Assembly: GCA_004556985.1 (NCBI GenBank)
Contig: SFFC01000090.1
Coordinates: forward strand, 1 to 13,224
Reading direction: 5' to 3'
Length of the DNA: 13,224 nucleotides
Origin: Clostridiales bacterium
GTDB lineage: Bacteria; Bacillota; Clostridia; Christensenellales; Aristaeellaceae
The first letter of the stretch is position 1. Every line of letters starts with the position of its first letter. A model generated the notes under the pieces. The model had not been told where the DNA came from. It searched no databases and saw only the letters and a list, made by a program, of their open reading frames with translations. The position numbers and the translations under genes were made by a program. Of this stretch, positions 5,654 to 12,540 are shown in pieces.

Positions 5654-7128
5654 GTTCCCGCCCCCTTCAGCCGCAGGAGCTGATACTGCCCCCGCGCATC
5701 CACGAATTCATAGTCGCTTTCAAAGATCGCCGCGACGCGCGCGTCGTAGGGCGGGCCGAACTCGCGGTTGTAGTAGATGACCAGCCAGCGCGGCGGGTCG
5801 CTCTCAAATTCCTCCACAATCTCCTCCATCACGGCGGGGTCGGCCTGCGCGAGGATCTCCTGCAGGAAATAAAAGCGCATGCAGGGCAGCGCCTTCGCCG
5901 CGACATACCAGCGCGGCTCGACGCGGTAGGCCATAAAGCTCCCCCGCTCCTGCTCGGGCACCTGCGCGTAGAGCGCCTGCGCGTCGGCAACAAAGCCGTC
6001 ATAATCCTCCCCGCGCCAGGCCAGGCGGCTTTCGTTCGCCTGCACGCCGCCCGCGGCGAGGATGGCGGCGCACAGCGCGACGCACAGTACGCATCCCGCG
6101 CGGCAGAGGCGCTTCCCCCGCCGCTTCGCCGCCGCCAGCAGCAGCGCGACGCCCGTTACGGCGCACGGCGCGCCCAGCACCAGATAATGCACATAGTACT
6201 TGTGGGAGATCAGCGCCGCCAGCCCCGCGCCCGCCGCGCCCGCGATCAGCGAGAGCATCATCGCCGGGGCGCGCCGCCAAAGCGTCAGCGCGCCCAGGCA
6301 GGCAAGCGCTGCCAGCAGCAGCGCGATATGCCCGTAGCGGTCAAAGAGCAGCATGTGCAGCCGGCCCGCGCCGTCCGTCCCCGCATACATCATGTTGTGC
6401 AGGATCGAGCCGTAGATGGCCTCGCCCAGCGCGCCCTGCGCGGCCAGCCAGAGCGCGACCGGCAGCCCCGCCGCCAGCAGCCCGAGCGCAAACCCGCCCG
6501 CGCAGCGCCCAAGCGGCGCAAGCTCCCGCCGCACGAGCAGACAAAGCGCCAGCACAGCCGTCATCGCGCACAGCGGCAGCGCATTGTTCGCGCGCATCAG
6601 GAAGGCGAGCATCGCCATCGCGCCCATGCCCAGCGCGCGGGCAAAGAGCCGCTCCCCCTGCGCCCGCTCCCCCGCAAACGCGCGCAGCGCGAGGAGAATG
6701 CCCAACAGCGTAAAGAGGTTGCTGTATTCCTCCGTGAGGTTGCCCCCGTCGGTCAGCGCGCAGATCAGCGCCAGATAGGCGATCTGCGCGGGCAGGCGCG
6801 GCGCGCCGGCCTCCCCCGCAATCGCGCAGACCGCGCGCAGGCTGGCGAAGAGGAACAGCGCCTCCATCACAAACACGGCCAGCGTCGAATAGCCGCCCGC
6901 GACGGCCTGCGGCAGCGCCTGAAGCAGGAAGAGCAGCGGGCCCTTGTGGTCAAAAACTTCGGTATAGGGCGCATAGCCCTGCGCGATGGCCGTGCCCATC
7001 GTCAGATAGATCGCGTTGTCGCTGCCGATGGCGGGGCCAAGCGGCGTGTTGCTATACGCGAAGATCAGACAAAACCCCAGCGCCAGCAGCAGCGACAGGG
7101 CCAGGCTTACACATCGCGAACGCTTCAT
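5650..7128 (-). CDS. Polytopic GT-C (GT39/ArnT-like) membrane glycosyltransferase (first of pair)
   Basis: The product has 492 residues. An N-terminal membrane segment (8-25) leads into the first outer loop with SDNAIYLTMGTAIAQG (36-51) and the strongly diagnostic FDHKGP at 59-64. Asp37 is the expected metal or donor-site acid of the PMT/ArnT superfamily. About ten further hydrophobic segments run to residue 365. A soluble C-terminal domain (about 370-492) contains RYVEP-like and PRWLVIYYNREFGPPYD stretches. The enzyme probably moves a sugar from a polyprenyl phosphate to an extracellular acceptor. The start is supported by AAAGGAG six bases upstream. A 39-base gap separates it from the pseudouridine synthase, the only non-overlapping junction in the operon. 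It is followed by a second, dissimilar GT-C gene, which suggests stepwise assembly of one glycan. Confidence 0.87.
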   Translation of the reverse strand: MKRSRCVSLALSLLLALGFCLIFAYSNTPLGPAIGSDNAIYLTMGTAIAQGYAPYTEVFDHKGPLLFLLQALPQAVAGGYSTLAVFVMEALFLFASLRAVCAIAGEAGAPRLPAQIAYLALICALTDGGNLTEEYSNLFTLLGILLALRAFAGERAQGERLFARALGMGAMAMLAFLMRANNALPLCAMTAVLALCLLVRRELAPLGRCAGGFALGLLAAGLPVALWLAAQGALGEAIYGSILHNMMYAGTDGAGRLHMLLFDRYGHIALLLAALACLGALTLWRRAPAMMLSLIAGAAGAGLAALISHKYYVHYLVLGAPCAVTGVALLLAAAKRRGKRLCRAGCVLCVALCAAILAAGGVQANESRLAWRGEDYDGFVADAQALYAQVPEQERGSFMAYRVEPRWYVAAKALPCMRFYFLQEILAQADPAVMEEIVEEFESDPPRWLVIYYNREFGPPYDARVAAIFESDYEFVDARGQYQLLRLKGAGT

Positions 7129-7167
7129 GGTTGGCTCCTTTCCTCCGCACAGGGGCGGAAACTGCGC

Positions 7168-8136
7168 TCACGGCTGCGGAATGACCACATCCGGGAAAAA
7201 CTCGCGCACAAACGGCACCTCCCGCACCTGGAAGGTGCGCCCGCTGAGGCCGGCGAGCACGCCGTCCTCCTCAAAGGCGAAGTGCAGCCGGTAGGCGCAA
7301 AGCGCCTGGCCGCTCAGGCCGTAGGGCGCGTTGCGCTTGGCGCTGCCGTACTGGTTGTCCCCCAGCAGCGGATGGCCGATGGCGGCAAACTGCGCGCGGA
7401 TCTGATGCGTGCGCCCCGTGCCCAACAGGCATTCGCACAGCGTCAGCCCCCCGCGCTCGTCGACGGCGCGGTAATAGGTGATCGCTTCCTTCGCGCCGGG
7501 CTCGCCGCTGCGCGCGACGGCGACCTTCTTTTCGCCGGGACGATGGAGGAGCATGTGGCAAAGCGTCCCCTCCGGGTGCTTCATGCGCCCGTGCACGATG
7601 CACAGGTAGTATTTCTCGACCTCGCGCGTGCGGATCTTTGCGTCCATCGCGCGCAGCGCCTCCGGCGTTTTGGCGAGGATCACGATGCCGCAGGTCATCC
7701 GGTCGATGCGGTTGCACAGCGCCGGCGCAAAGCCCGCGCCCGGCCTCCACTCGCCCTTCTGGTAGAGATACGCCTGCGCATGGGTCAGCAGCGTATGCAC
7801 CTTCTCGCCCTCGTCCGGATGGCAGACGAGGCCCGCGCGCTTGTCAAGCAGCATGACCTGCGCGTCCTCATAGAGAATGGAGAGCTTCGGATGTATCTTC
7901 GAGTAGAACGGGTCCTCGCGCTCGGGCGCCTCAAAGAGGCTGTCCTCGACGTAGAGCTCCACGCGCTGCCCGGCGGCGAGGACGAATTCCTCCCCCGGGC
8001 GCTTTCCGTCGACCTTCACGCGCCCCAGGCGCAGGGCCTTGTGAATCTGCCCCATGCCCGCGGCGGGCAGCGTCTTTTGCAGAAAGCGGGTCAGCCGGCG
8101 GCCGTCCCAGCTCTTGTCCACGATGATGCTTCTCAT
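7168..8136 (-). CDS. RluA/RluD-family 23S rRNA (or tRNA) pseudouridine synthase
   Basis: This 322-residue protein begins with an S4 RNA-binding domain (about 12-65: RRLTRFLQKTLP, KALRLGRVKVDGK). The catalytic domain starts with LSILYEDAQVMLLDKRAGLVCHP. The signature loop is NRIDRMTCG at 142-150, where Asp145 is the catalytic acid; most RluA enzymes have HRLD, and an Asn form is seen in a clostridial branch. TGRTHQIR and GHPLLGDNQYG follow. The enzyme isomerises uridine in structured RNA, but the target site cannot be read. Its ATG overlaps the stop of the broken HAD gene as ATGA and has no good ribosome site. If translation depends on coupling, the frameshift upstream could lower its yield. 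Confidence 0.93.
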   Translation of the reverse strand: MRSIIVDKSWDGRRLTRFLQKTLPAAGMGQIHKALRLGRVKVDGKRPGEEFVLAAGQRVELYVEDSLFEAPEREDPFYSKIHPKLSILYEDAQVMLLDKRAGLVCHPDEGEKVHTLLTHAQAYLYQKGEWRPGAGFAPALCNRIDRMTCGIVILAKTPEALRAMDAKIRTREVEKYYLCIVHGRMKHPEGTLCHMLLHRPGEKKVAVARSGEPGAKEAITYYRAVDERGGLTLCECLLGTGRTHQIRAQFAAIGHPLLGDNQYGSAKRNAPYGLSGQALCAYRLHFAFEEDGVLAGLSGRTFQVREVPFVREFFPDVVIPQP

Positions 8137-8763
8137 GACAGATCAAACCGCTCCCGCAGCACGCGCATGACGCCGTCCTCGTCGTTGCTGGGCGCGATGT
8201 GCTTCGCGATCTGCTTGAGCGCCGGATGCGCGTTTTCCATCGCGTAGCTCTCGCCGACGGCGTCAAGCAGCTCGCAGTCGTTGAGGTAATCGCCAAAGGC
8301 CATGCATTCCTCGGGCCGGATGCCCAGCATCCGCTGGACGCCGCGCAGCGCCTCGCCCTTGTTGACGCCGGGCTTCATGACGTCGACCCAGTGCTCGCCG
8401 GAGAGGATGACGGAAAGCCTGTCCCCCAGCTGGCGCTTTAGCACGGGCAGCTCATGCGTCTGCGCGTCGCCCTCGTCGTAAAAGGCGACCTTGCAGACGT
8501 CCGGGCTTCCGGTGTGCGCCATCAGGTCGGGCACGACGCGCTGGGCCGGGTAATAGCGCAGCGTCTCCGCGCGGAAATCCGGCGCGGCGGTCTGCTCGAT
8601 GAGGCCCGTCTGCGCGCGGCAGAGCACGGGATAGACGCCCTCCAGCGTCCGCGCGGCGCGCACGATATCCGCAAGCATGAATCGCGGGCAAAAGCCCGTC
8701 GGGCAGGCGCTTCTGGCTGTCCAGGAGCGTGCCGTCCATATCGCAGGCGATGAGTTTGATCAT
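8133..8763 (-). pseudogene. Cof-type HAD-IIB phosphatase, internal deletion plus frameshift
   Basis: The gene starts at ATG 8763 behind AAAGGAG and encodes MIKLIACDMDGTLLDSQKRL, with the catalytic Asp8 and Asp10 of motif I. After about 28 codons (near 8680) the homologous reading continues one frame over: MLADIVRAARTLEGVYPVLC onward for 181 residues to the stop at 8133. The second part keeps motif III (DVMKPGVNKGEAL) and motif IV (FGDYLND). The two parts total about 209 residues against about 265-270 in the family. The missing block is where motif II (SGRQ-type Ser/Thr), the phosphate-binding residue, and the start of the cap domain should be. This is therefore a deletion of roughly 170-200 bases that also shifts frame, not a simple indel. 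The encoded enzyme cannot be active unless the assembly is wrong. It heads the six-gene operon and overlaps the next start as ATGA. Confidence 0.82.
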
Positions 8764-8772
8764 GGGACTCCT

Positions 8773-8786
8773 TTGCATGGATGCAA
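8773..8786. promoter_or_regulatory. Dyad at the head of the main operon
   Basis: TTGCAT-GG-ATGCAA is a perfect 6+6 inverted repeat just upstream of the AAAGGAG ribosome site of the HAD gene. It could be an operator or a leader hairpin that hides the ribosome site. No clear -35/-10 pair was found upstream; TTTAAA near 8792-8797 is the best but weak -10 candidate. Confidence 0.3.
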
Positions 8787-8800
8787 TGGTTGTTTAAAGA

Positions 8801-8850
8801 TTCAGGCTTGCTTTTTCCTGAATAATGAGGTTTCAAAGAAGGCTTTGAAA
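8801..8850. other. Two small hairpins in the spacer upstream of the HAD gene
   Basis: TTCAGG...CCTGAA (8801-8822, 10-base loop) and TTTCAAAG-AAGG-CTTTGAAA (8831-8850, perfect 8 bp stem) stand in tandem. Neither is followed by a U-run on either strand. They may process or end the transcript of the acetyltransferase gene, or belong to repeat debris. Confidence 0.35.
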
Positions 8851-8880
8851 TTCTCAGTGCTTTCACGCGCTCCGCTGGGC

Positions 8881-8963
8881 AAGAGGGATCAGGGGGGATT
8901 TCGATTTCCCCCCTTAGATCCCTCTTGACTCCCTATAACCCCCTTGAAACGACCAGGGCTGTG
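8881..8963. repeat. Dispersed palindromic element, copy A
   Basis: A very strong hairpin opens the element. AAGAGGGATC (8881-8890) pairs with GATCCCTCTT (8917-8926), and AGGGGGGA (8891-8898) pairs with TCCCCCCT (8907-8914), leaving a two-base bulge and an eight-base loop. A tail ends in gaaacgaccagggctgtg (8946-8963). The same 18 bases and similar flanking blocks recur at 12788-12963. The element lies about 95 bases after the acetyltransferase stop and may act as its transcript end, although no U-tract follows. Confidence 0.75.
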
Positions 8964-9019
8964 TTGCAAACAGTAAGGTTCTTTGGAGGAAAAGAATATT
9001 TTTTTGTCTGACGATGGAC

Positions 9020-9604
9020 TCAGTATTTCCCCTTCATCGGACGGGGATCGCCGCGCAGGATCGCGTACAGCGCCACATCGACGAACTTGCCCTTGTTGTA
9101 GAGCCGCTGGCGAAGCACGCCCTCGCGCTGCATGCCGCATTTCTCCATCACGCGGCCGGAGGCGGGGTTGTCGAGCTCATGCTGCGCCTCGATGCGGTTG
9201 ACGTCCATCGCGTCGAACGTATAGTCGATCACGCGGGCGAGCGCCTCGGTCATGTAGCCGCCGTTCCAGAGCCAGTGCGCCAGCGAATAGCCGACCTCGA
9301 CGCTGCCGTTATCCTCGCTGTAGGCCATGTAGCCGATCGTGCCGACGAGTCGGCCCGTGCGCTTCTCCTCAATGCCCCAGCTCGAGGGCTCGTCCGCGCG
9401 GTAGCGGCGCAGCATGTAGCGCAGATAGTCCTTCGCCTCGGAGATGTCCTTCTGCGCCGACCAGAGCACATGGCGCGCGACCTCCTCGTCGCGGCTGTAT
9501 GCAAAGACGTCCTTAGCGTCGCGCATCGTCATGCGGCGCAGGCGCAGCCGCGACGTCTCCAGCGCCGGCATCGAAAACAGGCCGTAGGGATTGGGCGTGA
9601 ACAT
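9020..9604 (-). CDS. RimJ/RimL-type GNAT N-acetyltransferase
   Basis: The product has 194 residues, normal for this family. It moves an acetyl group from acetyl-CoA to an amine; relatives act on ribosomal protein N-termini or small molecules, and the target here is unknown. Visible features are TSRLRLRRMTMRDAKDVF (about 17-34), WGIEEKRTGRLVGTIGYM, EVGYSLAHWLWNGGYMTEAL (the strand and helix around the acetyl-CoA site), then NRIEAQHELDNPASGRVMEKCGMQREGVLR, the usual C-terminal motif with conserved Asn, Ser and Gly. The start at 9604 has GGAAGGAAG about nine bases upstream and its own -10 box. It lies 62 bases after the RsmF-like gene, so readthrough is also possible. Confidence 0.93.
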   Translation of the reverse strand: MFTPNPYGLFSMPALETSRLRLRRMTMRDAKDVFAYSRDEEVARHVLWSAQKDISEAKDYLRYMLRRYRADEPSSWGIEEKRTGRLVGTIGYMAYSEDNGSVEVGYSLAHWLWNGGYMTEALARVIDYTFDAMDVNRIEAQHELDNPASGRVMEKCGMQREGVLRQRLYNKGKFVDVALYAILRGDPRPMKGKY

Positions 9605-9630
9605 GGGAAAGCACTTCCTTCCGATGACCC

Positions 9631-9659
9631 ATTATACACGATACGCGGGGAAAACGGAA
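9631..9659 (-). promoter_or_regulatory. Possible promoter of the acetyltransferase gene
   Basis: A perfect TATAAT (9631-9636) stands 26 bases upstream of the start codon. Seventeen bases further up, TTCCGT (9654-9659) is a weak -35 match. Position in the short gap after the RsmF-like stop supports a real but modest promoter. Confidence 0.5.
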
Positions 9660-9667
9660 CCCCTCGT

Positions 9668-11086
9668 CTAGCGGCGGCGCAGCCCCTTGGGATAGTGGTT
9701 CTTCATCAAGCCGCCCGCCTGCTTGCCAAAGCCCAGCGGCACGCCGCAGCAGGTCAAAAGCGTGTAGCCGCTCTCCCGCTCGCCCAGGGAAAGCGCCTCG
9801 CCCGCCTGGTAGAGCAGCGCCTGATCATGCGTCAGCTCCGCCGTGCGCGCGGCCTGCTCCGGGGAAAGCGCCATCGCCAGCGCGTGGTCGGGCTCCATGC
9901 GCCGGCCCTCGGCATGGGCCAGCAGCAGCCCCGTGCGCAGCACGCGCAGGCCGTCAAGCCGCGCGATGTCGATCCCCTCCGGCAGCGACCAGAGCGCGCC
10001 GCCCGCCGGATGCAGCCGCGGGAAAGAAACTCCGGGGCGCAGGACGCTCTGCGGGAGCGCGGCCCCGCCGGGCGCGTCCTTCCCCGGTTTGCGCGCGGAC
10101 AGGGCCTTTTTGCCGCGGGCAGAAGCCTTCGGCGCGCTTGTCTCCGGCACAAGTGTCTCCGGCATGAGTGTCTCCGGCATGAGTGTCTCCGGCGCGCCGG
10201 GCGCGTCCGCCCGCTTGTGCAGGAGCGAGACGAAATGCCCCTCGCCGCGGATCTCGTGCGGATAGAGATGGACATAGCCGTCCTTTGCCTCCGGCAGGCC
10301 CGGGAGCGCAAAGGGGACAGGCGACAGCTCGGGATGCGCGTCAAGCAGCCGGGCAAGCACGCCCTCGTTCTCCGTGTCGTTGAAGGTGCAGGTCGAATAG
10401 ACCATCGTGCCGCCGGGCGCGAGCATCCGGCAGGCGCTTTCAAGGATCTTAAGCTGCCTGTCGGCGCAGCCGCGCGGCGCGTTCTCGCTCCACTCGTCCC
10501 GCGCCTCAAGCTGGCGGCGGAACATGCCCTCGCCGGAGCAGGGTGCGTCGACGAGAATCCTGTCAAAGAACGCCGGAAAGCGCTCGGCGAGCGCATCCGG
10601 CAGCGCGCTGGTGACGACGGCGTTGGCGACGCCCATCCGCTCGATGTTGCGGGAGAGCACCTGCGCGCGCGAGGGCACGGGCTCGTTGCACACGAGCAGC
10701 CCCCGCCCGCCCATCAGCGCGGCGATCTGCGTGCTCTTGCCGCCGGGCGCGGCGCAGAGGTCGAGGATGCGCTCGCCGGGCCGCGGGTCAAGCGCCGTGA
10801 CGGCGGAGAGCGCGCTGGGCTCCTGCAGGTAATACAGCCCGCCCTCGTGCAGCGGCGAGAGGCCGGGGCGCGCGTCGCCCTCCACGAAATAGGCGCCCTT
10901 CGCCCAGGGCACGGGCGCGCCCAGCCCCTCGATTTCGCAGGGCGGCACGCCGTCCGGGCAGCGCAGCAGGTTGACGCGAAGCGCGCGCGTCACGGGCGAA
11001 CAAAGCGCCCTTTCATACGCAAAAAAGCCTGCTTCACCGAGCAGGCGTTTCATCTGATCCACATAAGCGGGGGGAAGGTTGTTCAT
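9668..11086 (-). CDS. RsmF-like 16S rRNA (cytosine-C5)-methyltransferase (NOL1/NOP2/Sun family)
   Basis: This 472-residue protein methylates C5 of a cytosine in rRNA using S-adenosylmethionine. The N-terminal region includes LRVNL (36-40), YYLQEPSAL (85-93) and SAM motif I ILDLCAAPGGKSTQ (107-120). The catalytic pair is plain: Cys183 in DAPCSGEGMF (180-189) and nucleophile Cys233 in STCTFNDTENE (231-241). No NusB domain precedes it, and a C-terminal extension (about 345-472) follows, as in RsmF rather than RsmB. The exact target (C1407 in E. coli RsmF) is inferred. Residues about 299-318 are a low-complexity linker made of near-identical PETLM units. The start at 11086 is chosen for AGAGG just upstream and the expected N-terminus. 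The gene follows an orphan gene by ten bases. Confidence 0.92.
   Translation of the reverse strand: MNNLPPAYVDQMKRLLGEAGFFAYERALCSPVTRALRVNLLRCPDGVPPCEIEGLGAPVPWAKGAYFVEGDARPGLSPLHEGGLYYLQEPSALSAVTALDPRPGERILDLCAAPGGKSTQIAALMGGRGLLVCNEPVPSRAQVLSRNIERMGVANAVVTSALPDALAERFPAFFDRILVDAPCSGEGMFRRQLEARDEWSENAPRGCADRQLKILESACRMLAPGGTMVYSTCTFNDTENEGVLARLLDAHPELSPVPFALPGLPEAKDGYVHLYPHEIRGEGHFVSLLHKRADAPGAPETLMPETLMPETLVPETSAPKASARGKKALSARKPGKDAPGGAALPQSVLRPGVSFPRLHPAGGALWSLPEGIDIARLDGLRVLRTGLLLAHAEGRRMEPDHALAMALSPEQAARTAELTHDQALLYQAGEALSLGERESGYTLLTCCGVPLGFGKQAGGLMKNHYPKGLRRR
10139..10198. repeat. Four 15-base tandem units inside the RsmF-like gene
   Basis: Units begin at 10139, 10154, 10169 and 10184, each starting TGTCTCCGGC on the plus strand; the two middle units are identical (tgtctccggcatgag). 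They encode the PETLM/PETLV linker between the methyltransferase core and the C-terminal domain. The unit keeps frame, so copy number can vary without breaking the protein. Confidence 0.9.
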
Positions 11087-11096
11087 AGGGCCTCTT

Positions 11097-11507
11097 TCAT
11101 TCCGCCGCGCAGGACTCCCGCTCCTCCCCGTCGCGAAGGAGGATGGCACAGAGCTTGCGCCGCTCGTCAATGCCGGATTCGACGACATACAAGCGCCCGA
11201 TCTCACAGGCGGAATTGAAGACGCTTTCGGTCGTCGTCAGATAGCAGAACATGTTTTGGGACGCGCGGGAGAGCATCTCGCGGAACTGCACATTGGGCGG
11301 CTCCAGCCCTGCGCGCCGGATCTTCTGGGCAAAGCGGCGGTACGCCGTGTTGGCCTTGGCCGCGTTGTGGAATACCTCGGGCGAGAGCAGCAGACGGCAG
11401 ACGCCCTTCTCGATCTGGCTTGACGTCTGGTAGCGGCCCTCCCAGGGCCTGTTTTCCGGCCAGGCAACAATGTCGACCACGGCCCGGCCCGTTTCAATCG
11501 TGCGCAA
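11097..11507 (-). CDS. Uncharacterised 136-residue protein, TTG start
   Basis: I do not recognise the family. The product is soluble, with no signal or membrane segment and moderately charged. It has a central helical, basic stretch (FHNAAKANTAYRRFAQKIRR, about 46-65) followed by LEPPNVQFREMLSRASQNMF, TTTESVFNSACEIGRLYVV and a charged tail. The TTG start at 11507 is well supported: GGGGGAGG lies five bases upstream and an extended -10 promoter lies behind it; no upstream ATG fits. Ten bases separate its stop from the RsmF-like gene, whose ribosome site lies in that gap, so the two are very likely co-transcribed. Its role may relate to RNA or ribosomes, but that is a guess from context. Confidence 0.78.
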   Translation of the reverse strand: MRTIETGRAVVDIVAWPENRPWEGRYQTSSQIEKGVCRLLLSPEVFHNAAKANTAYRRFAQKIRRAGLEPPNVQFREMLSRASQNMFCYLTTTESVFNSACEIGRLYVVESGIDERRKLCAILLRDGEERESCAAE

Positions 11508-11559
11508 TGAAACCTCCCCCTCCTTTCACGAGACGGCAACTGGCAACAATTCTATATTG

Positions 11560-11589
11560 ATTATATCACAATTTTCATCCAGCAGGCAA
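11560..11589 (-). promoter_or_regulatory. Extended -10 promoter of the orphan/RsmF-like operon
   Basis: The minus strand reads TGATATAAT, a perfect -10 box (11560-11565) with the extended TGn. TTGCCT (11584-11589) lies 18 bases upstream as a fair -35. The leader of about 45 bases carries AAGGAGGGGGAGG. The spacer 11508-11685 is AT-rich and otherwise shows nothing more; no good terminator follows the flavoprotein gene that ends at 11686. Confidence 0.7.
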
Positions 11590-11685
11590 GAAAAAGGTTA
11601 TTTTTCCCACCATTTTCAGTATATAACCCGTGCCTGAATTGTGCGCAGGGGGATTTTCAGTTGGGATTCGCGCGATTTTGCCGGC

Positions 11686-12513
11686 TCAGAGCCGCTGCGC
11701 GGCGGAAAGCCCGGCGACGCAGCCCTCGCCGACGGCCTTGGCGACCTGCAGCGGCAGCCCGGTGCAGTCCCCGGCGGCGTAGACGCGCGGCACGCTCGTG
11801 CGCATCATGCGGTCGACGCGAATGAACGCGCCCTCGGTCTCAAGCCCGGGCATCAGCGAGGAGAGGGCCATCGCCTCGCGGAAGATGAAGACGCCGTCAA
11901 AGGGCAGCTCCAGAGCGCCGCAGAGCAGGCCGGTCGCGTGGGTCTCGCCGAGGATGGCCTCGGGCTTTTCCGACCGCACCTCGACGCGCGGGTCGAGCGC
12001 CGGGTCGGGCGCGCCGAAATAGGCGACCTGCCCGCAGATCGTCGAAAGGAAGTTCGCCTCGTGCAGCGCCTCCGGGCCCTGAGCGATGACGGCGACGCGC
12101 TTGCCGCGGTAGAGCATGCCGTCGCAGGTGCCGCAGTAGCTGACGCCGCGGCCGAGCAGCTCGCCTTCGCCGGGGAGCAGCCGGGGCTGCTTTGCGCCGG
12201 TGCAGAGCACGACCGTCGCGGCCTCGACGAAATCCGCGCCCAGCGACAGGCCGAAGGAATCGCCCATCGGGACGACCTGATGGACGACGCCGGGGCGCGT
12301 CGTAGCGCCGAGGGCTCTGGCCTGATCGCGCATGGCCGCAAGCAGCGCCGGGCCGGAGATATTCGGCAGGCCGGGATAATTGGCGATTTCCTGCGCGCGG
12401 GCGAGCCAGCCCGTGTGCTGGCCGATGACGAGGACGGACTTGTCGCGCTTTCTCGCGCTGATGGCGGCGGAATAGCCCGCGGGGCCCGCGCCGATGACCG
12501 CAATGTCCAGCAT
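11686..12513 (-). CDS. Thioredoxin-reductase-like flavoprotein, NADPH motifs degenerate (FFTR-like)
   Basis: The product has 275 residues, shorter than the 305-320 of usual NADPH thioredoxin reductases. The FAD site is intact: IGAGPAG at 7-13, and AAGDCTG at 246-252 near the C-terminus. The redox pair is Cys127/Cys130 in SYCGTCDGM. The central domain lacks the pyridine-nucleotide motifs: where GGGDSA is expected it reads AQGPEA (144-149), and no HRRxxxR follows. This combination matches the ferredoxin-dependent flavin thioredoxin reductases described in clostridia, in which reduced ferredoxin replaces NADPH; that assignment is inferred. The start at 12513 has AGGAGG five bases upstream; an in-frame ATG at 12549 has no such site. 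It stands alone, with no thioredoxin gene in view. Confidence 0.85.
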   Translation of the reverse strand: MLDIAVIGAGPAGYSAAISARKRDKSVLVIGQHTGWLARAQEIANYPGLPNISGPALLAAMRDQARALGATTRPGVVHQVVPMGDSFGLSLGADFVEAATVVLCTGAKQPRLLPGEGELLGRGVSYCGTCDGMLYRGKRVAVIAQGPEALHEANFLSTICGQVAYFGAPDPALDPRVEVRSEKPEAILGETHATGLLCGALELPFDGVFIFREAMALSSLMPGLETEGAFIRVDRMMRTSVPRVYAAGDCTGLPLQVAKAVGEGCVAGLSAAQRL

Positions 12514-12540
12514 GATTGCCTCCTGAAAGAATGATAAAGC

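Noticed and set aside
4079..5683. A 534-codon open frame on the plus strand, Gln/Arg-rich
   Set aside because: It is antisense to a GT-C membrane protein; Leu and Ala codons read backwards give Gln, Arg and Ser runs.
6187..8247. A 686-codon open frame on the plus strand opposite the glycosyltransferase and pseudouridine synthase
   Set aside because: Its composition is that of a shadow frame, and the minus strand encodes clear family motifs across the same span.
9014..11218. A 734-codon open frame on the plus strand opposite the RsmF-like, orphan and acetyltransferase genes
   Set aside because: It is rich in Arg, Ala, Gln and His with no domain or ribosome site, and lies antisense to well-recognised genes. 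Open antisense frames are expected at this GC content.
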